In this document: in pieces, positions 26,992 through 38,622 of the stretch
Layout of the letters: the number at the start of each line of letters is the position of its first letter
Position numbering within the stretch: the stretch's first letter is position 1
DNA from: Marinilactibacillus sp. Marseille-P9653
GTDB lineage: Bacteria > Bacillota > Bacilli > Lactobacillales > Carnobacteriaceae_A
Direction: 5' to 3'
Length of the DNA stretch: 64,000 bases
NCBI RefSeq assembly: GCF_916618885.1
Contig: NZ_CAKAKH010000001.1
Location: 1,723,005-1,787,004 of the forward strand
Made by a program: the position numbers and the translations under genes
Notes under the pieces: model-generated
Told to the model about the DNA's origin: nothing
The model's database searches: none
The model's input: only the letters and a program-made list of their open reading frames with translations

Positions 26992-29115
26992 TTATTCTTT
27001 TTCAGCTTCTGGTTCTTTCGCTTCAAGAACAGCTTTTCTGGAAAGATTCACTCTGCCCATTTTATCAACTTCTGTTACTTTAACTTCAAGAACATCCCCA
27101 ACTGAAATCACATCTTCAACATTCTTGATGTATTTATCAGAAAGTTCGGATACATGGACTAATCCATCTTTCCCTTTGATGATTTCTACAAATGCGCCGA
27201 ATTTTTCAATTCTCTTAACGGTTCCTTTGTAAATTTTTCCAACTTCTACTTCTTCAGTCAATTGCTCGATGATTTCGATTGCGCGTTGAATTGCACTAGC
27301 ATCTTGACCGTAGATAGAGACTGTTCCTTCTTCATCGATATCAATCTTAACGTTTGTTTCAGCGATGATACCGTTGATCGTATCTCCACCTTTACCAATA
27401 ACCACTTTGATTTGTTCTGGCTTGATTTTGATTGATTCAATTTTCGGTGCATATGCACTCAACGCAGTGCGTGGAGCTGCAATAGCCGCTTCTAGATTAT
27501 CAAGAATCTCAAGACGAGCTTTTTTAGCAGAAGTCAATGCTTCTTCTAAGATCTCTCTAGTGATTCCTTCGATTTTAATATCCATTTGTAGCGCTGTGAT
27601 ACCTTCTCTTGTTCCAGCAACTTTAAAGTCCATATCGCCAAGGTGATCTTCTAGCCCTTGGATATCAGTCAGTACGGTGTAATCGTCACCTTCCATAACC
27701 AATCCCATTGCGATACCGCCAACTGGTGCTTTAATCGGTACTCCAGCGTCCATCAATGCTAATGTCCCTGCACAGATACTTGCTTGAGAAGAAGAACCGT
27801 TTGATTCAAGTACTTCTGCTACTAAACGGATCATGTATGGGAATTCTTCTTCACTCGGAATCACTTGTGCTAAAGCTCTTTCTCCTAAAGCTCCGTGCCC
27901 AATTTCACGACGACCTGGTCCTCTTACTGGTCCAGTACTTCCTACAGAAAATTGCGGGAAGTTATAGTGATGGATGAATCTCTTGCTGCTTTCACTTCCA
28001 AGACCATCAATAATCTGGTGCTCATTAAGTGGTGCAAGTGTGGCAACAGATAATGCTTGTGTCTGTCCACGAGTAAACAGCCCAGAACCATGAACACGAG
28101 GAAGAATAGAAACTTCTGATTCAAGTGCACGAATTTCATCGACTTTACGTCCATCAGGTCTAACGTTTTCTTGAGTGATCAAACGACGTACTTCATCTTT
28201 TTCCATATCAGACGCAATTGCCTTAACATCTTTCATCATGCTATCTTTTTCTTCATGATCAGCTAGTTTTTCTTGATAAGCTTCAATAATTTCTTGCTTA
28301 ACAGCTTCTGTTTTTTCAGCTCTTTCTTGCTTATCAAAAGTTTGAATAGCTTCTTTCATTTGATCGTTGTAAGCTGAAGTGATTTCTTGTTTAAGATCTT
28401 GATTTGGAACAGAAAGGATGACTTCCATTTTTTCTTGTCCAAGTTCTGCTACAATTTTTTCTTGGAATGCTACAAGTTCTTTGATTGCATCATGTCCGAA
28501 AAGCAATGCTTCAAGCATGTCTTCTTCTGAAACTTGTTCTGCTCCACTTTCAACCATGTTAATTGCTTCTTTAGTACCTGCAACTGTTAAGTGAATATCA
28601 GACTGTTCTGTTTGCTCTTCAGTTGGATTGATTACAAGTTTTCCATCTACTCTACCTACATTGACACCTGCAATTGGTCCATTAAACGGAATGTTTGAAA
28701 TACTTAATGCTAATGACGAACCAAGCATAGCTGTCATTTCTGGAGAATTGTTAGGATCAACAGACATTACTGTGTTGGTAATTTGAACTTCATTACGAAA
28801 TCCTTCAGCAAACATTGGACGTAATGGTCTATCAATTAGACGAGCAGTTAAGGTTGCATTTTCAGAAGGACGTCCTTCTCTTTTGATAAATCCACCAGGA
28901 ATTTTTCCAACTGAGTACATTTTTTCTTCATAACTAACCATTAACGGGAAAAAGTCACGGTCGCTAGCTTGATTGCTTGCTACTGCAGCAGTTAATACGA
29001 CAGTATCTTCATATCTAAGTAATGCAGCACCATTGGCTTGTTTGGCTAATTGACCGATTTCTACTGTTAAGGTTCTTCCACCGATTTCGGTTGAAAATAC
29101 TTTTTTATCTGACAT
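26992..29115 (-). CDS. pnp: Polyribonucleotide nucleotidyltransferase (PNPase)
   Basis: Phosphorolytic 3'-5' exoribonuclease central to RNA decay. The 707 aa contain two RNase PH domains separated by a helical domain (active-site landmarks [21 protein letters not shown] segment near 80-95 and [15 protein letters not shown] near 405), a KH domain ([17 protein letters not shown]) and an S1 domain ([20 protein letters not shown]). It lies downstream of rpsO as in most bacteria, with a terminator-like hairpin between them. Confidence 0.98.
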   Translation of the reverse strand: MSDKKVFSTEIGGRTLTVEIGQLAKQANGAALLRYEDTVVLTAAVASNQASDRDFFPLMVSYEEKMYSVGKIPGGFIKREGRPSENATLTARLIDRPLRPMFAEGFRNEVQITNTVMSVDPNNSPEMTAMLGSSLALSISNIPFNGPIAGVNVGRVDGKLVINPTEEQTEQSDIHLTVAGTKEAINMVESGAEQVSEEDMLEALLFGHDAIKELVAFQEKIVAELGQEKMEVILSVPNQDLKQEITSAYNDQMKEAIQTFDKQERAEKTEAVKQEIIEAYQEKLADHEEKDSMMKDVKAIASDMEKDEVRRLITQENVRPDGRKVDEIRALESEVSILPRVHGSGLFTRGQTQALSVATLAPLNEHQIIDGLGSESSKRFIHHYNFPQFSVGSTGPVRGPGRREIGHGALGERALAQVIPSEEEFPYMIRLVAEVLESNGSSSQASICAGTLALMDAGVPIKAPVGGIAMGLVMEGDDYTVLTDIQGLEDHLGDMDFKVAGTREGITALQMDIKIEGITREILEEALTSAKKARLEILDNLEAAIAAPRTALSAYAPKIESIKIKPEQIKVVIGKGGDTINGIIAETNVKIDIDEEGTVSIYGQDASAIQRAIEIIEQLTEEVEVGKIYKGTVKRIEKFGAFVEIIKGKDGLVHVSELSDKYIKNVEDVISVGDVLEVKVTEVDKMGRVNLSRKAVLEAKEPEAEKE

Positions 29116-29395
29116 TATATTCTCCTTTTGATCTTTATTGACAGGAAGTTCGTTCTACTAAACAAATGTCATTTTTCCTATTAAAAAAATCACATTTGCA
29201 TAGTAGAGAATCAAATCTTCCCGATTTTTCCAAATTTTGACTATAAAGAAAGCGAGATTCAAAAGAATCCCGCTTTTTTATAAACCAAATCCAGCTTATA
29301 AATCCGGATTCGCTATTAAGATGATGGCAGGCGTATATATCTTTACCCGCATATCCATCTAACTTTTATAACTAAGCGGTTTATATAGCCTTTTA
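29116..29395. terminator. rpsO-pnp intergenic region with hairpin terminator
   Basis: A hairpin at 29249-29276 pairs AAAGCGAGATTC with GAATCCCGCTTT around an AAAA loop. T-rich tracts flank both sides, so it can end rpsO transcripts. The segment 29285-29395 holds short imperfect repeats such as AATCC/GGATT that may fold. This may limit or process read-through from rpsO into pnp. No small gene is seen. Confidence 0.7.
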
Positions 29396-29665
29396 TTAAC
29401 GACGTAGTCCTAAACGTTGGATCAATTCACGGTAACGTGTGATATCTTTGTTACGTAAATAAGCTAACAAGTTACGACGGTGACCGATTTTTTTCATTAG
29501 TCCACGCATAGAGTGGAAATCTTTTTTATGTCTTTGAGCATGCTCATTCAATTCGTTGATATCAGCAGTCAATACAGCGATTTGCACTTCTGGAGAACCA
29601 GTATCTCCTTCGTGACGAGCATATTCTGACATGATTTGTGTTTTAAGTTCTTTTGTTATAGCCAT
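29396..29665 (-). CDS. rpsO: 30S ribosomal protein S15
   Basis: Primary 16S rRNA-binding protein of the platform. The 89 aa begin with [20 protein letters not shown] and contain [20 protein letters not shown] and the [17 protein letters not shown] region, all invariant in the family. The length is exactly that of bacterial S15. Confidence 0.98.
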   Translation of the reverse strand: MAITKELKTQIMSEYARHEGDTGSPEVQIAVLTADINELNEHAQRHKKDFHSMRGLMKKIGHRRNLLAYLRNKDITRYRELIQRLGLRR

Positions 29666-29783
29666 TTCACTACACCTCTTCCTCTTTTTTTGAATCCAGT
29701 TACTGAGATAACGTTGGTGTTACGTTTATCCAAGTAATGGTCTGTGTTCTAAAGTCTGAATCAAACGAAAAGTCTTTTTCAGT

Positions 29784-29792
29784 ACTATAGCA
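29784..29792 (-). promoter_or_regulatory. Possible extended -10 promoter of rpsO
   Basis: Minus strand TGC-TATAGT, about 120 bases upstream of the rpsO ATG, without a convincing -35. The leader is long enough for S15 autoregulation, but no known S15-binding fold was recognised. Confidence 0.4.
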
Positions 29793-29832
29793 CTTTATAA
29801 ATCTTACAGCACTTCATACTAAAAATCAAGTA

Positions 29833-30459
29833 TCACTGCCAACTTTTAGGATCCTTTTTCCATTCCATCAAACTCGTTCTATCACTATCTTTAATTCTAC
29901 CTGATTCTAAGGCTACCTGTATCATTTCAGAGTATGTGGTGATCGTTTTCAGAGCAACTTGTAACTCATCGAATGCATACGTACTGATCTCTAATTCATA
30001 GGAAAAGATTGCTGCTACACCCAATACTTCCGCGCCTTCTCTTCTAGCTTCTTGAACAGCATTGATGACACTGCTACCAGTAGAAATCAAATCTTCGATG
30101 ATGACCATTTTAGCATCTGGTTCGAAGGTTCCTTCAATTTGTTTGCCTTTTCCATGCTTTTTAGCAGAGCTTCTAATATAAACCATTGGAAGATTTAATT
30201 TCTGTGCGATCCAGGCAGCATGTGGGATACCCGCTGTAGCCGTTCCTGCTATCACTTCTACTTCTGGGTAATCTTGTTTGATAATTGAAACAAATGCTTC
30301 AACAATTGTAGTTCTGATTTCTGGATAACTCATAGTGATCCTATTATCACAGTAAATTGGACTCTTCATTCCGCTTGTCCAAGTAAATGGATCATTAGGT
30401 TGTATTGAGACTGCTCCGATTTCAAGCAAATCCTTGGATACTTTCGATGAGTAATTCAT
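29833..30459 (-). CDS. pyrE: Orotate phosphoribosyltransferase
   Basis: Converts orotate and PRPP to OMP. About 208 aa with the PRPP loop VIIEDLISTGSSV, TSGMKSPIYCDNR near the N-terminus and AGTATAGIPHAAWIA. ATG 30459 has GGGG 6 bases upstream. The frame also opens at 30471 within the end of pyrF, but with worse spacing. It is the last gene of the pyr operon; no clear terminator was found after it. Confidence 0.95.
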   Translation of the reverse strand: MNYSSKVSKDLLEIGAVSIQPNDPFTWTSGMKSPIYCDNRITMSYPEIRTTIVEAFVSIIKQDYPEVEVIAGTATAGIPHAAWIAQKLNLPMVYIRSSAKKHGKGKQIEGTFEPDAKMVIIEDLISTGSSVINAVQEARREGAEVLGVAAIFSYELEISTYAFDELQVALKTITTYSEMIQVALESGRIKDSDRTSLMEWKKDPKSWQ

Positions 30460-30460
30460 A

Positions 30461-31171
30461 TTATTCCCCATTCCAATATTTTAATACTTCTTGATAAGCA
30501 GTAGCCGGGTCTTTTGATTTTGTGATTGTTCGCCCTACTACAATATGTGTCGCTTTTTCTCTCTTTGCTTCCAGTGGAGTAGCAATTCTTTTTTGATCGT
30601 TCGTCAGATCTCCTGACAGTCTAATGCCCGGTGTAACACGCAAGAATTTTGGCGCAGTCACTTGTTCAACTTTTTTTGCTTCATGAACCGAACAAACGAC
30701 ACCATCAACACCGGCAAAATAAGAGAGTCGAGCATAGTTTAACACGCTCTCTTCGAGTGTACCAGAGACCCTTTGTTCTCTCTGCATGTTTTCTTCAGTT
30801 GTACTTGTCAATTGGGTTACTGCTATGAGCAAGGGCTTTTTTGATCCTGCTTTGTTTCCATCTTTCAGCCCTTCTTTAGCGGCTGCCATCATCTCTACCC
30901 CTCCTGCTGCATGCACGTTGACCATGTCCACTCCAAAACTAGCTAAGCCTCTCATTGCCTTATAAACCGTTGTCGGGATATCGTGAAGCTTAATGTCTAA
31001 AAACACATCATGTCCAGATTCTTTTAATTGTTTTACGATTTCAATACCTTCTTGATAAAACAATTCCATCCCGACTTTAACGTTGAGAGTTTGTTTTGGA
31101 AAGTGCGTCAGAAAATGTTCTACTTCTTTCTTTGTAGAAAAATCCAGTGCGATAATCGGCTTATTATCCAT
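30461..31171 (-). CDS. pyrF: Orotidine 5'-phosphate decarboxylase
   Basis: Last step to UMP. The 236 aa form a TIM barrel with the catalytic DIKLHDIPTTV, the early IIALDFSTKKE and the phosphate loop segment TPGIRL. It overlaps pyrD by 8 bases and nearly touches pyrE, so the three are co-translated. Confidence 0.97.
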   Translation of the reverse strand: MDNKPIIALDFSTKKEVEHFLTHFPKQTLNVKVGMELFYQEGIEIVKQLKESGHDVFLDIKLHDIPTTVYKAMRGLASFGVDMVNVHAAGGVEMMAAAKEGLKDGNKAGSKKPLLIAVTQLTSTTEENMQREQRVSGTLEESVLNYARLSYFAGVDGVVCSVHEAKKVEQVTAPKFLRVTPGIRLSGDLTNDQKRIATPLEAKREKATHIVVGRTITKSKDPATAYQEVLKYWNGE

Positions 31172-32090
31172 TGCTTCTCTCCTTTTTCACTTCAGAAATT
31201 AGAGATTCTATTGAAAGGATTCCTAATTCACTTAAGCGTTTAGGCAATTCAGCTATAATCTGCTTCATAATCAGGGGATTTCTATAAGTCGCTGTTCCAA
31301 TCGCTACTGCAGATGCTCCGGCAAGTAACATTTGCAAAACATCATCAGTCGACTGAACACCACCCATGCCTATAATTGGCAAATCAACTTCTTGTGCGAT
31401 CTGATAAACCATACGAACAGCTATTGGCAGTACGCTTTCTCCAGATAATCCGCCCATGACATTTCCTAGGACTGGTTTTCTGGTCGTAACATCAAATTGC
31501 ATACTTAAAACCGTATTGATTAAGGTTATACCGTCTGCTCCACCAGATTCAGCTGCTTTTGCGATCGCTACGATGTCTGTAACATTTGGTGATAGTTTGA
31601 TATAAACCGGTAGTGTCGTCACTTTTTTCACTGCTTCTGTGATCTCTCTGACCTTTTCCGCATCCGTTCCAAAGGCTAGTCCACCTTCTTTTACATTCGG
31701 GCAAGATACATTGATTTCTAGAGCTGAAATCCCCTCTGATTCACTCAGTTTTTTAGCTACGTAAGCAAATTCTTCTACTGTCTTTCCTGCGACGCTTGCC
31801 ATAACAGGCGTATGATACTTTGCTAGATTAGGAAGTTTATCCGAAAGCACTTTATCTACTCCTGGATTTTTCAACCCTACAGCATTCAATGCTCCATGCT
31901 CCATCAGAAAGAATCTGGGATCTTCGTTTCCATTTCTAGCTTCTTTTGTTGTGGATTTAAGTACAATTGCTCCAAGCGTATTGTAGTCATATAGATCATG
32001 ATACATATCTCCAAATCCAAACGTACCACTTGCTGGCATGATTGGGTTCTTCATATTCAATCCTGGTAGAGATACAGCTAAATTTTCCAT
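31164..32090 (-). CDS. pyrD: Dihydroorotate dehydrogenase, class 1B catalytic type
   Basis: Oxidises dihydroorotate to orotate using FMN. The 308 aa resemble Bacillus PyrD (class 1B) far more than Lactococcus PyrDA: NPIMPASGTFGFG, GLKNPGVDKVL, NVSCPNVKEGG with the catalytic Cys, KLSPNVTDI, and IIGMGGVQSTDDVLQMLLAG. Class 1B enzymes normally need PyrK, an FAD/2Fe-2S subunit whose gene lies just before pyrD. Here carB is only 21 bases upstream and no pyrK is present. ATG 32090 follows GGAGGA by 6 bases. Confidence 0.95.
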   Translation of the reverse strand: MENLAVSLPGLNMKNPIMPASGTFGFGDMYHDLYDYNTLGAIVLKSTTKEARNGNEDPRFFLMEHGALNAVGLKNPGVDKVLSDKLPNLAKYHTPVMASVAGKTVEEFAYVAKKLSESEGISALEINVSCPNVKEGGLAFGTDAEKVREITEAVKKVTTLPVYIKLSPNVTDIVAIAKAAESGGADGITLINTVLSMQFDVTTRKPVLGNVMGGLSGESVLPIAVRMVYQIAQEVDLPIIGMGGVQSTDDVLQMLLAGASAVAIGTATYRNPLIMKQIIAELPKRLSELGILSIESLISEVKKERSNG

Positions 32091-32111
32091 ATACATTCCT
32101 CCGTGAACTTT

Positions 32112-35100
32112 TTATAGTGCGCTAGTAGAAAACGATCTAGATTCTAATACACTTAAAATGGCAGATACTGTGTCCAGTGAAGTCATTAAAGGAATGCCTT
32201 TTTCAATCGAAGCTTTACGAATATAGAACCCATCAGTTATTGCTTCTATATTCTTGCCCATTGTGTTGACAACAAGATCTACTTGGTTAGCTTGAATTAA
32301 AGTTAAAACAGGTTCTTCTGTCTGTTCAGTAGTTATTTCTGTTATAGATTCAACTAGTATGCCCACATTTTTCAATACTTCCGCAGTACCCGCAGTCGCG
32401 ATAATGGAATATCCGGTTTCTCGGAATCGTCTGGCAAGTTCAATCCCTTCTTCTTTATCTTCATTCGCTAATGTCATCAAGACTTTACCGTGATCAGGTA
32501 AATGCATGCTACTCGCTTCAAAAGCTTTATATAACGCTTTTTCAAGTGTTCTGTCACTTCCCATGACTTCTCCAGTTGATTTCATTTCTGGTCCGAGTGA
32601 TGCATCTACTCGGTGTAATTTTGAAAAGCTGAAGACAGGTGCTTTTACATGTACGAGCTTCGGCTCTTTGTAATGTCCATTTGTATAGCCTTGATCCTTC
32701 AAAGATTGTCCAAGAATGATTTTTGTAGCGACTTGAGCCATAGGTATACCTGTAACTTTACTTAAGAAAGGTACTGTCCGACTTGCTCTTGGGTTGACTT
32801 CAATAACGAATACTTGATCTTCATGGATAACAAACTGGATATTCATTAGTCCAAAGCAATTTAGTCCTTTACTGAGTTTTTCAGTATAATCAACGATGGT
32901 ATTTTTGATCTTATCTGATAAGTTTTGAGGTGGATATACAGCCATAGAGTCTCCAGAATGTACGCCTGAACGTTCGATATGTTCCATAATTCCTGGTATC
33001 AGAACGGATTCTCCGTCGCAGATAGCATCTACTTCTACTTCTTTACCAATGAGATAACGGTCAATCAGTACTGGGTGTTCAGAAGATAGTTTAACGGCAC
33101 CATTCATATAGACTGAAAGATCCGCTGTATTATCCACAATCTGCATACCTCTTCCGCCTAGAACGTAGCTTGGTCTCACTAAAACAGGATATCCAATCGT
33201 TTCTGCAATGGCTAATGCTTCAGCTTCTGTACGTGCTGTGTCCCCTTTAGGTTGCGGTATACCAAGACTCTTCAATGCTTTTTCGAATGCATTTCTATTC
33301 TCAGCACGGTCCAAGTCTTCAACAGTCGTACCCAGAATTTTGACGCCGCGTTTTTCTAGTGGCTCTGCTAAGTTGATCGCTGTCTGCCCACCAAATTGTA
33401 CGATGACACCTTCTGGTTGTTCATGGTCAATGACATTCATCACATCTTCTATTGTTAAAGGTTCAAAATAAAGTTTGTCAGATATCGAAAAATCGGTTGA
33501 TACTGTTTCTGGATTATTGTTCATAATGATGGCTTCGTATCCCGCTTGTTGGATCGCCTTTACCGAGTGGACCGTTGCATAGTCAAATTCTACACCCTGA
33601 CCGATTCGAATCGGTCCTGATCCTAGAACTAGAATAGATTTTTTATCTGTACGGATACTTTCCTGTTCTTCTTCGTAAGTACTATAAAAATATGGCGTTG
33701 AAGAATCAAACTCTGCCGCACAAGTGTCGACGGTTTTGTAGACTGGTAAAATCTGTGCTTTTTTTCTTGTATCCGCAATGACTTCTAATGTCGTTCCCCA
33801 GACCTCAGCGATTTTATAATCGGAAAACCCATATTGCTTAGCGTAAGTCAACGTATCCAAGTCGTAGGGTGCTTTTTCTAGCATTTGTTCGATTTCTACG
33901 ATGTGGAGTAGTTTATCTAAGAAAAACAAATCGATTTTTGTTAGTTGCGCCAGCTCTTCAATTGGGTAAGATCTTCTGATCGCTTCAACAAGGTAAAAAA
34001 GGCGGTCGTCTTCTGCTTTAACGATTTTGTCGATCAGTCGCTGATCATCTATTTGCTTACATTCTTCGAGCTCAGCGTGTTCTGCGCCTATTTCCAGTGA
34101 GCGTACTGCCTTCAGAAGACTTTCCTCAATGGTTCTTCCAATAGCCATGACTTCCCCAGTAGCTTTCATTTGAGTTGTCAGTCTACGGTCCCCTGATTCA
34201 AATTTATCAAAAGGCCATCTTGGAATCTTCGCGACTACATAATCTAGTGCTGGTTCAAATTGAGCATAAGTTGTTTCTGTAACAGGGTTTTTCATTTCGT
34301 CGAGTGTCAGTCCAACAGCAATCTTAGCTGCCAGTTTCGCAATCGGATACCCGGTTGCTTTACTCGCAAGTGCTGAAGACCGGCTCACGCGCGGATTTAC
34401 TTCTATAATGTAATAGTTAAAACTATCAGGATCTAGTGCTAATTGAACATTACATCCACCTTCAATTTCTAACGCTCGTATAATTTTCAAGGATGCGTCT
34501 CGCAACATTTGATACTCTTTATCTGTCAATGTCTGACTAGGCGCCAATACAATTGAATCTCCAGTATGAATACCTACTGGGTCAAAGTTCTCCATATTAC
34601 AAACAACCATTGCATTATCGTTTCTGTCCCTCATGACTTCATATTCAACTTCTTTGTATCCTGCGATACTTCTTTCCACCAAACATTGATGAACTGGAGA
34701 TAGTTTGATGCCGTTCGCTACGATTTCTCTTAGCTCTTCTTCGTTATCACAAAGACCGCCACCTGTTCCACCCATTGTAAAGGCAGGACGAACAATTAGA
34801 GGGTACCCAATTTTTTCTGCAAAGTCGACCGCTTCATTTACAGAGTGGACGATTTCACTGTCAGGGACGGGTTCATTCAACTCATGCATCAACGTTCTGA
34901 ATAAATCTCTGTCTTCTGCTTGATTGATCGCTGACAATTTTGTTCCAAGTAATTCGATATCCAACTCTTCTAATATCCCGCTACCATCTAATTCAATAGC
35001 CATATTCAGTCCCATCTGTCCACCAAGAGTCGGTAGGATTGCATCAGGGCGCTCTTTTCTTAAAATTTTAGAAACAAATTCAAGTGTCAGTGGCTCCAGA

Positions 35101-35294
35101 TAGACTTTATCTGCGATTTCTTTATCGGTCATGATTGTAGCTGGATTGGAATTTACCAGCACAACCTCATATCCTTCTTCTCTGAGTGCCAGACAAGCTT
35201 GTGCTCCAGCATAATCAAATTCCGCTGCTTGTCCAATAATGATTGGTCCCGATCCAATAACTAGGATCTTATGAATATCGTCTCTTTTAGGCAT
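32112..35294 (-). CDS. carB: Carbamoyl-phosphate synthase large subunit
   Basis: Makes carbamoyl phosphate from ammonia, bicarbonate and two ATP. The 1060 aa show two homologous ATP-grasp halves, each with the GSGPI..GQ signature ([20 protein letters not shown] at about 14; [20 protein letters not shown] at about 560), [38 protein letters not shown], and a C-terminal MGS-like allosteric domain (from about 930). It overlaps carA by 8 bases. Within the pyr operon it is the pyrAB form and should respond to UMP and PRPP. Confidence 0.98.
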   Translation of the reverse strand: MPKRDDIHKILVIGSGPIIIGQAAEFDYAGAQACLALREEGYEVVLVNSNPATIMTDKEIADKVYLEPLTLEFVSKILRKERPDAILPTLGGQMGLNMAIELDGSGILEELDIELLGTKLSAINQAEDRDLFRTLMHELNEPVPDSEIVHSVNEAVDFAEKIGYPLIVRPAFTMGGTGGGLCDNEEELREIVANGIKLSPVHQCLVERSIAGYKEVEYEVMRDRNDNAMVVCNMENFDPVGIHTGDSIVLAPSQTLTDKEYQMLRDASLKIIRALEIEGGCNVQLALDPDSFNYYIIEVNPRVSRSSALASKATGYPIAKLAAKIAVGLTLDEMKNPVTETTYAQFEPALDYVVAKIPRWPFDKFESGDRRLTTQMKATGEVMAIGRTIEESLLKAVRSLEIGAEHAELEECKQIDDQRLIDKIVKAEDDRLFYLVEAIRRSYPIEELAQLTKIDLFFLDKLLHIVEIEQMLEKAPYDLDTLTYAKQYGFSDYKIAEVWGTTLEVIADTRKKAQILPVYKTVDTCAAEFDSSTPYFYSTYEEEQESIRTDKKSILVLGSGPIRIGQGVEFDYATVHSVKAIQQAGYEAIIMNNNPETVSTDFSISDKLYFEPLTIEDVMNVIDHEQPEGVIVQFGGQTAINLAEPLEKRGVKILGTTVEDLDRAENRNAFEKALKSLGIPQPKGDTARTEAEALAIAETIGYPVLVRPSYVLGGRGMQIVDNTADLSVYMNGAVKLSSEHPVLIDRYLIGKEVEVDAICDGESVLIPGIMEHIERSGVHSGDSMAVYPPQNLSDKIKNTIVDYTEKLSKGLNCFGLMNIQFVIHEDQVFVIEVNPRASRTVPFLSKVTGIPMAQVATKIILGQSLKDQGYTNGHYKEPKLVHVKAPVFSFSKLHRVDASLGPEMKSTGEVMGSDRTLEKALYKAFEASSMHLPDHGKVLMTLANEDKEEGIELARRFRETGYSIIATAGTAEVLKNVGILVESITEITTEQTEEPVLTLIQANQVDLVVNTMGKNIEAITDGFYIRKASIEKGIPLMTSLDTVSAILSVLESRSFSTSAL

Positions 35295-36378
35295 CTTTAT
35301 TCCCCGCTTTCCAAGAATCCATCAGTTCTGTGAACTGATCAAACAAATCTTCTGCATCATGTGGTCCAGGTGCTGCATCAGGATGATACTGCACACTAAA
35401 TACCGGATGAGTACGGTGTCTTAGTCCTTCAATCGTTCCATCATTAATCTCAAGATGTGTGACTCTTAGTTGATTAGGGTCAATGGATTCTTTCTCCACT
35501 GAATATCCGTGATTTTGAGAAGTAAAAGCGATTTTTCCAGTTGCAATTTCTTTGACTGGATGATTGAATCCTCTATGTCCAAAATTCATTTTGTATGTTC
35601 TAGCGCCATTGGCTAGAGCAATTAATTGATGACCCAAGCAAATTCCAAATACTGGAACTTGAGGTTGAATGGCTTGAATCATCTTTAATACCTCTGGCAG
35701 ATCCGTTGGGTCTCCAGGTCCGTTCGTTAGCATAACGCCGTCTGGATCAAGATTCATAATGGTTTCAGCTTTTGTATCATGTGGAAGGACTGTTACATGG
35801 CAAGAGCGTTTATTCAGTTCGTGTAAAATACTATGTTTTAAGCCAAAGTCGATGACAACAACCTTTCTGCCGTTATCTGGGCTTACGTAAGGCCTCGTTG
35901 TGGAAACTTGCGCAACTTGATTGTGATCAAGTTGCGTTTCAGCTAGCATTTTTAGGTATTTTTCGACATTTTCTGTAGCGTCCGTTAAGATTGCTTTCAT
36001 AGCTCCATGTTCTCTAATGACTTTAGTTAATCTTCTTGTGTCTACCCCTGAAAGTCCTGGAATATCTTTTTCTTTTAAAAATTCATCTAAGTTCATCTGA
36101 CTACGCCAGTTAGAGGGCCTTCTAGCATATTCTTTAACGATGACTGCTTTTGTCGTTGGAAAAACTGATTCATGGTCATCGCGATTGATTCCTGCATTTC
36201 CTATTAGCGGATAAGTAAATGTTAGCAGTTGTCCATTATAAGAATGATCCGTGATGGATTCCTGATATCCTGTCATCCCTGTGTTGAAGACGACTTCTCC
36301 AATCGTTTCTTTGTCTGATCCAAATCCGTATCCTTTAAATATATTCCCATCCTCTAAAATCAACATTCTTTTTTTCAA
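35287..36378 (-). CDS. carA: Carbamoyl-phosphate synthase small subunit
   Basis: Glutamine amidotransferase subunit that feeds ammonia to CarB. The 363 aa contain the N-terminal CPSase domain and a class I amidotransferase domain with [12 protein letters not shown] (catalytic Cys), NGPGDP and [12 protein letters not shown] with the His/Asp partner residues. It directly abuts pyrC and overlaps carB. Confidence 0.98.
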   Translation of the reverse strand: MKKRMLILEDGNIFKGYGFGSDKETIGEVVFNTGMTGYQESITDHSYNGQLLTFTYPLIGNAGINRDDHESVFPTTKAVIVKEYARRPSNWRSQMNLDEFLKEKDIPGLSGVDTRRLTKVIREHGAMKAILTDATENVEKYLKMLAETQLDHNQVAQVSTTRPYVSPDNGRKVVVIDFGLKHSILHELNKRSCHVTVLPHDTKAETIMNLDPDGVMLTNGPGDPTDLPEVLKMIQAIQPQVPVFGICLGHQLIALANGARTYKMNFGHRGFNHPVKEIATGKIAFTSQNHGYSVEKESIDPNQLRVTHLEINDGTIEGLRHRTHPVFSVQYHPDAAPGPHDAEDLFDQFTELMDSWKAGNKDA

Positions 36379-37656
36379 CTAGTTTCCCTCCTGGTATACA
36401 ACTTTTCCATTTACAATCGTCAGATACGTATCTCCAGCGATGTCCCACCCGATAAATGGTGTGTTAGACGATTTAGATTTTATCGTCTCTTTTGAAATCT
36501 TGGTTTTATTTTCTAAATCAAAACAAGCGATATCTGCCGGAGCACCTACTGTTAGTCTGCCGGCTTCAAAACCAAATACTTTGGCGGGGTTTATCGTCAT
36601 CCAGTCAATAAGTTGTTCAAGTGTGACTTTATGCGTTTTAACTAGATAAGTGTAGAGTAATGAAAAAGCTGTTTCACTTCCGATGATTCCAAATGGTGAT
36701 CCAATCATTGACCCCTTTTTCTCGTCTTCACTATGAGGGGCATGATCTGTTGCGATCATGTCAATTGTCCCGTCTAGTAAGCCTTCCAAAAGAGCTTCTT
36801 GGTCGTCTTTCCCTCTAAGTGGTGGATTCATTTTATACAGCGTATTGTCTGACGGAATATCTTGTTCTGATAATAGTAAGTGATGTGGTGTAACTTCGGC
36901 TGTAACGTTGATTCCAGCTCTTTTAGCTTCTCTAATCACTCTGACGCTTTCTTTCGCTGATACATGACAAATATGATAGTGCACACCGGTTGCTTCGGCT
37001 AACAGCACATCTCGAGCGATCTGAGTGGATTCTGTTAGTTGGCTCATTCCAGGTAAGTTCAATTCTTTGTTTCGGATGCCTTCATGCATCACACCCCCAC
37101 CAAATAGCAACGAATCATCTTCTGTATGCGCAACAATCGCAACATGGTTTCTGGTAGCTTCTTCCATTGCTTTAAACATGGTCGCTGCTGTTTGAACGCC
37201 TAAGCCATCATTTGTAAAGGCAAAAGCACCTGCTTCTATTAAAGATTCTTGATCTGTAAGATCCTCGCTTGTAAGCAATTCTGTGATAGGCGCGTACTGT
37301 TTAACATTTACTAAGGCTGTGTCTTTAATCAACTGTTGTATTCTTTGCATCTTTTCAGCAGTATCTGGAGCTGGATTTACATTAGGCATCGCACAGATCG
37401 TTGTAAATCCTCCTCGAGCAGCTGCAGCCGAACCTGTTTCAATGGTTTCTTTATACTCAAATCCAGGTTCTCTAAGGTGAACATGTACATCTATCAGACC
37501 TGGTACAACCAGCTTTCCTTGAACGTCAATGACTTCTACCCCATCAGAAGAGAGTTGCTCTCCTATTTCTTTTATTTTTCCGCCTTCAACCAAGATATCT
37601 TGAAGCTGCTTTGAGTGTCTTGGTAAGGTGTGCGCATTTTTTATCAGTAGTGTCAT
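36379..37656 (-). CDS. pyrC: Dihydroorotase
   Basis: Cyclises carbamoyl aspartate to dihydroorotate. The 425 aa are of the Gram-positive class I type, with the metal motif DVHVHLREPGFEYKETIETG, VTAEVTPHHLLL, and ATDHAPHSEDEK carrying the catalytic Asp. It stands between pyrB (9-base gap) and carA (1-base gap), the canonical order. Confidence 0.97.
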   Translation of the reverse strand: MTLLIKNAHTLPRHSKQLQDILVEGGKIKEIGEQLSSDGVEVIDVQGKLVVPGLIDVHVHLREPGFEYKETIETGSAAAARGGFTTICAMPNVNPAPDTAEKMQRIQQLIKDTALVNVKQYAPITELLTSEDLTDQESLIEAGAFAFTNDGLGVQTAATMFKAMEEATRNHVAIVAHTEDDSLLFGGGVMHEGIRNKELNLPGMSQLTESTQIARDVLLAEATGVHYHICHVSAKESVRVIREAKRAGINVTAEVTPHHLLLSEQDIPSDNTLYKMNPPLRGKDDQEALLEGLLDGTIDMIATDHAPHSEDEKKGSMIGSPFGIIGSETAFSLLYTYLVKTHKVTLEQLIDWMTINPAKVFGFEAGRLTVGAPADIACFDLENKTKISKETIKSKSSNTPFIGWDIAGDTYLTIVNGKVVYQEGN

Positions 37657-37665
37657 TGTATCCTC

Positions 37666-38589
37666 CTAATATTCGTTCAGTAATGAGTCGATAATGGCCA
37701 TTCTAGCATATACACCATTTTCCATTTGCTTGAAAATTCTCGAGCGTTGGCACTCGACTAATTCTGTTGCAATCTCTACACCCCTATTTACCGGTGCCGG
37801 ATGCATGATGATTGAGTTTTCATTCATTCGTCTTTCACGTTCAACAGTTAATCCGTATTTATTTAAGTAATCCTCTTTAGAAAAAACTTGTCCAAGATTA
37901 CTGTGCCGTTCGTGCTGTACTCTAAGTAACATCAAAACTTCTACTTTATCGATCAACTCATCCATTTCTACATGAGTTCCATATATGTGAAGCGAATCAT
38001 CCATCCACTCTTCTGGTCCAGTAAAGTAAACATCAGCACCCAGTTTATTTAGTATCTGAGCATTACTTTTTGCTACTCTGGAATGTCTTATATCTCCAGC
38101 AATCGCGACTTTTAAGTGTTGAAATGTCTTGAATTCTTCATAGATAGTCATTAGATCTAAAAGCGATTGGCTTGGGTGCTGACCGGCTCCATCTCCACCG
38201 TTCACAATCGAACACCTCAAGTCAGGTATACTAATCAATTCTTCGTAAAAAGCTTCTTGTCCATGTCTGATCACGATAAGATCTACCCCAATCGCTTCAA
38301 ACGTTTTTACGGTATCGTATAAAGTTTCGCCTTTTTTTAGGCTACTATTTTCAGGAGAAAATTCTAAAACCTGCATGCCTGATTTTTTCTCTGCCATTTC
38401 AAAGCTCTTATGTGTGCGTGTACTGTCTTCAAAGAAAAGATTTACTGCATAACGATCATGAAATCGGGCAATCATCTGACCCAGTTTAAATTTTAATGAA
38501 TGATCAATCAGTGTTTGAATCTGATCAGGTGTAAAATCATTTAAGGTAATAAAATGTCTACGTTTAAGTTGTTGTAACCCATTTTTCAT
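37666..38589 (-). CDS. pyrB: Aspartate carbamoyltransferase catalytic subunit
   Basis: Condenses carbamoyl phosphate with aspartate. About 307 aa with the carbamoyl-phosphate loop FFEDSTRTHKSFE, RHGQEAFYEEL, NGGDGAGQHPSQSLLDL and HPAPVNRGVEI. No regulatory subunit gene is present, as is usual in Firmicutes. ATG 38589 lies 7 bases after AGGAA and is preferred to a TTG two codons upstream. It is the first enzyme gene after the second attenuator. Confidence 0.96.
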   Translation of the reverse strand: MKNGLQQLKRRHFITLNDFTPDQIQTLIDHSLKFKLGQMIARFHDRYAVNLFFEDSTRTHKSFEMAEKKSGMQVLEFSPENSSLKKGETLYDTVKTFEAIGVDLIVIRHGQEAFYEELISIPDLRCSIVNGGDGAGQHPSQSLLDLMTIYEEFKTFQHLKVAIAGDIRHSRVAKSNAQILNKLGADVYFTGPEEWMDDSLHIYGTHVEMDELIDKVEVLMLLRVQHERHSNLGQVFSKEDYLNKYGLTVERERRMNENSIIMHPAPVNRGVEIATELVECQRSRIFKQMENGVYARMAIIDSLLNEY

Positions 38590-38622
38590 TTTCAAATTCC
38601 TTTCTTTTCTGCTTTTATTTAC

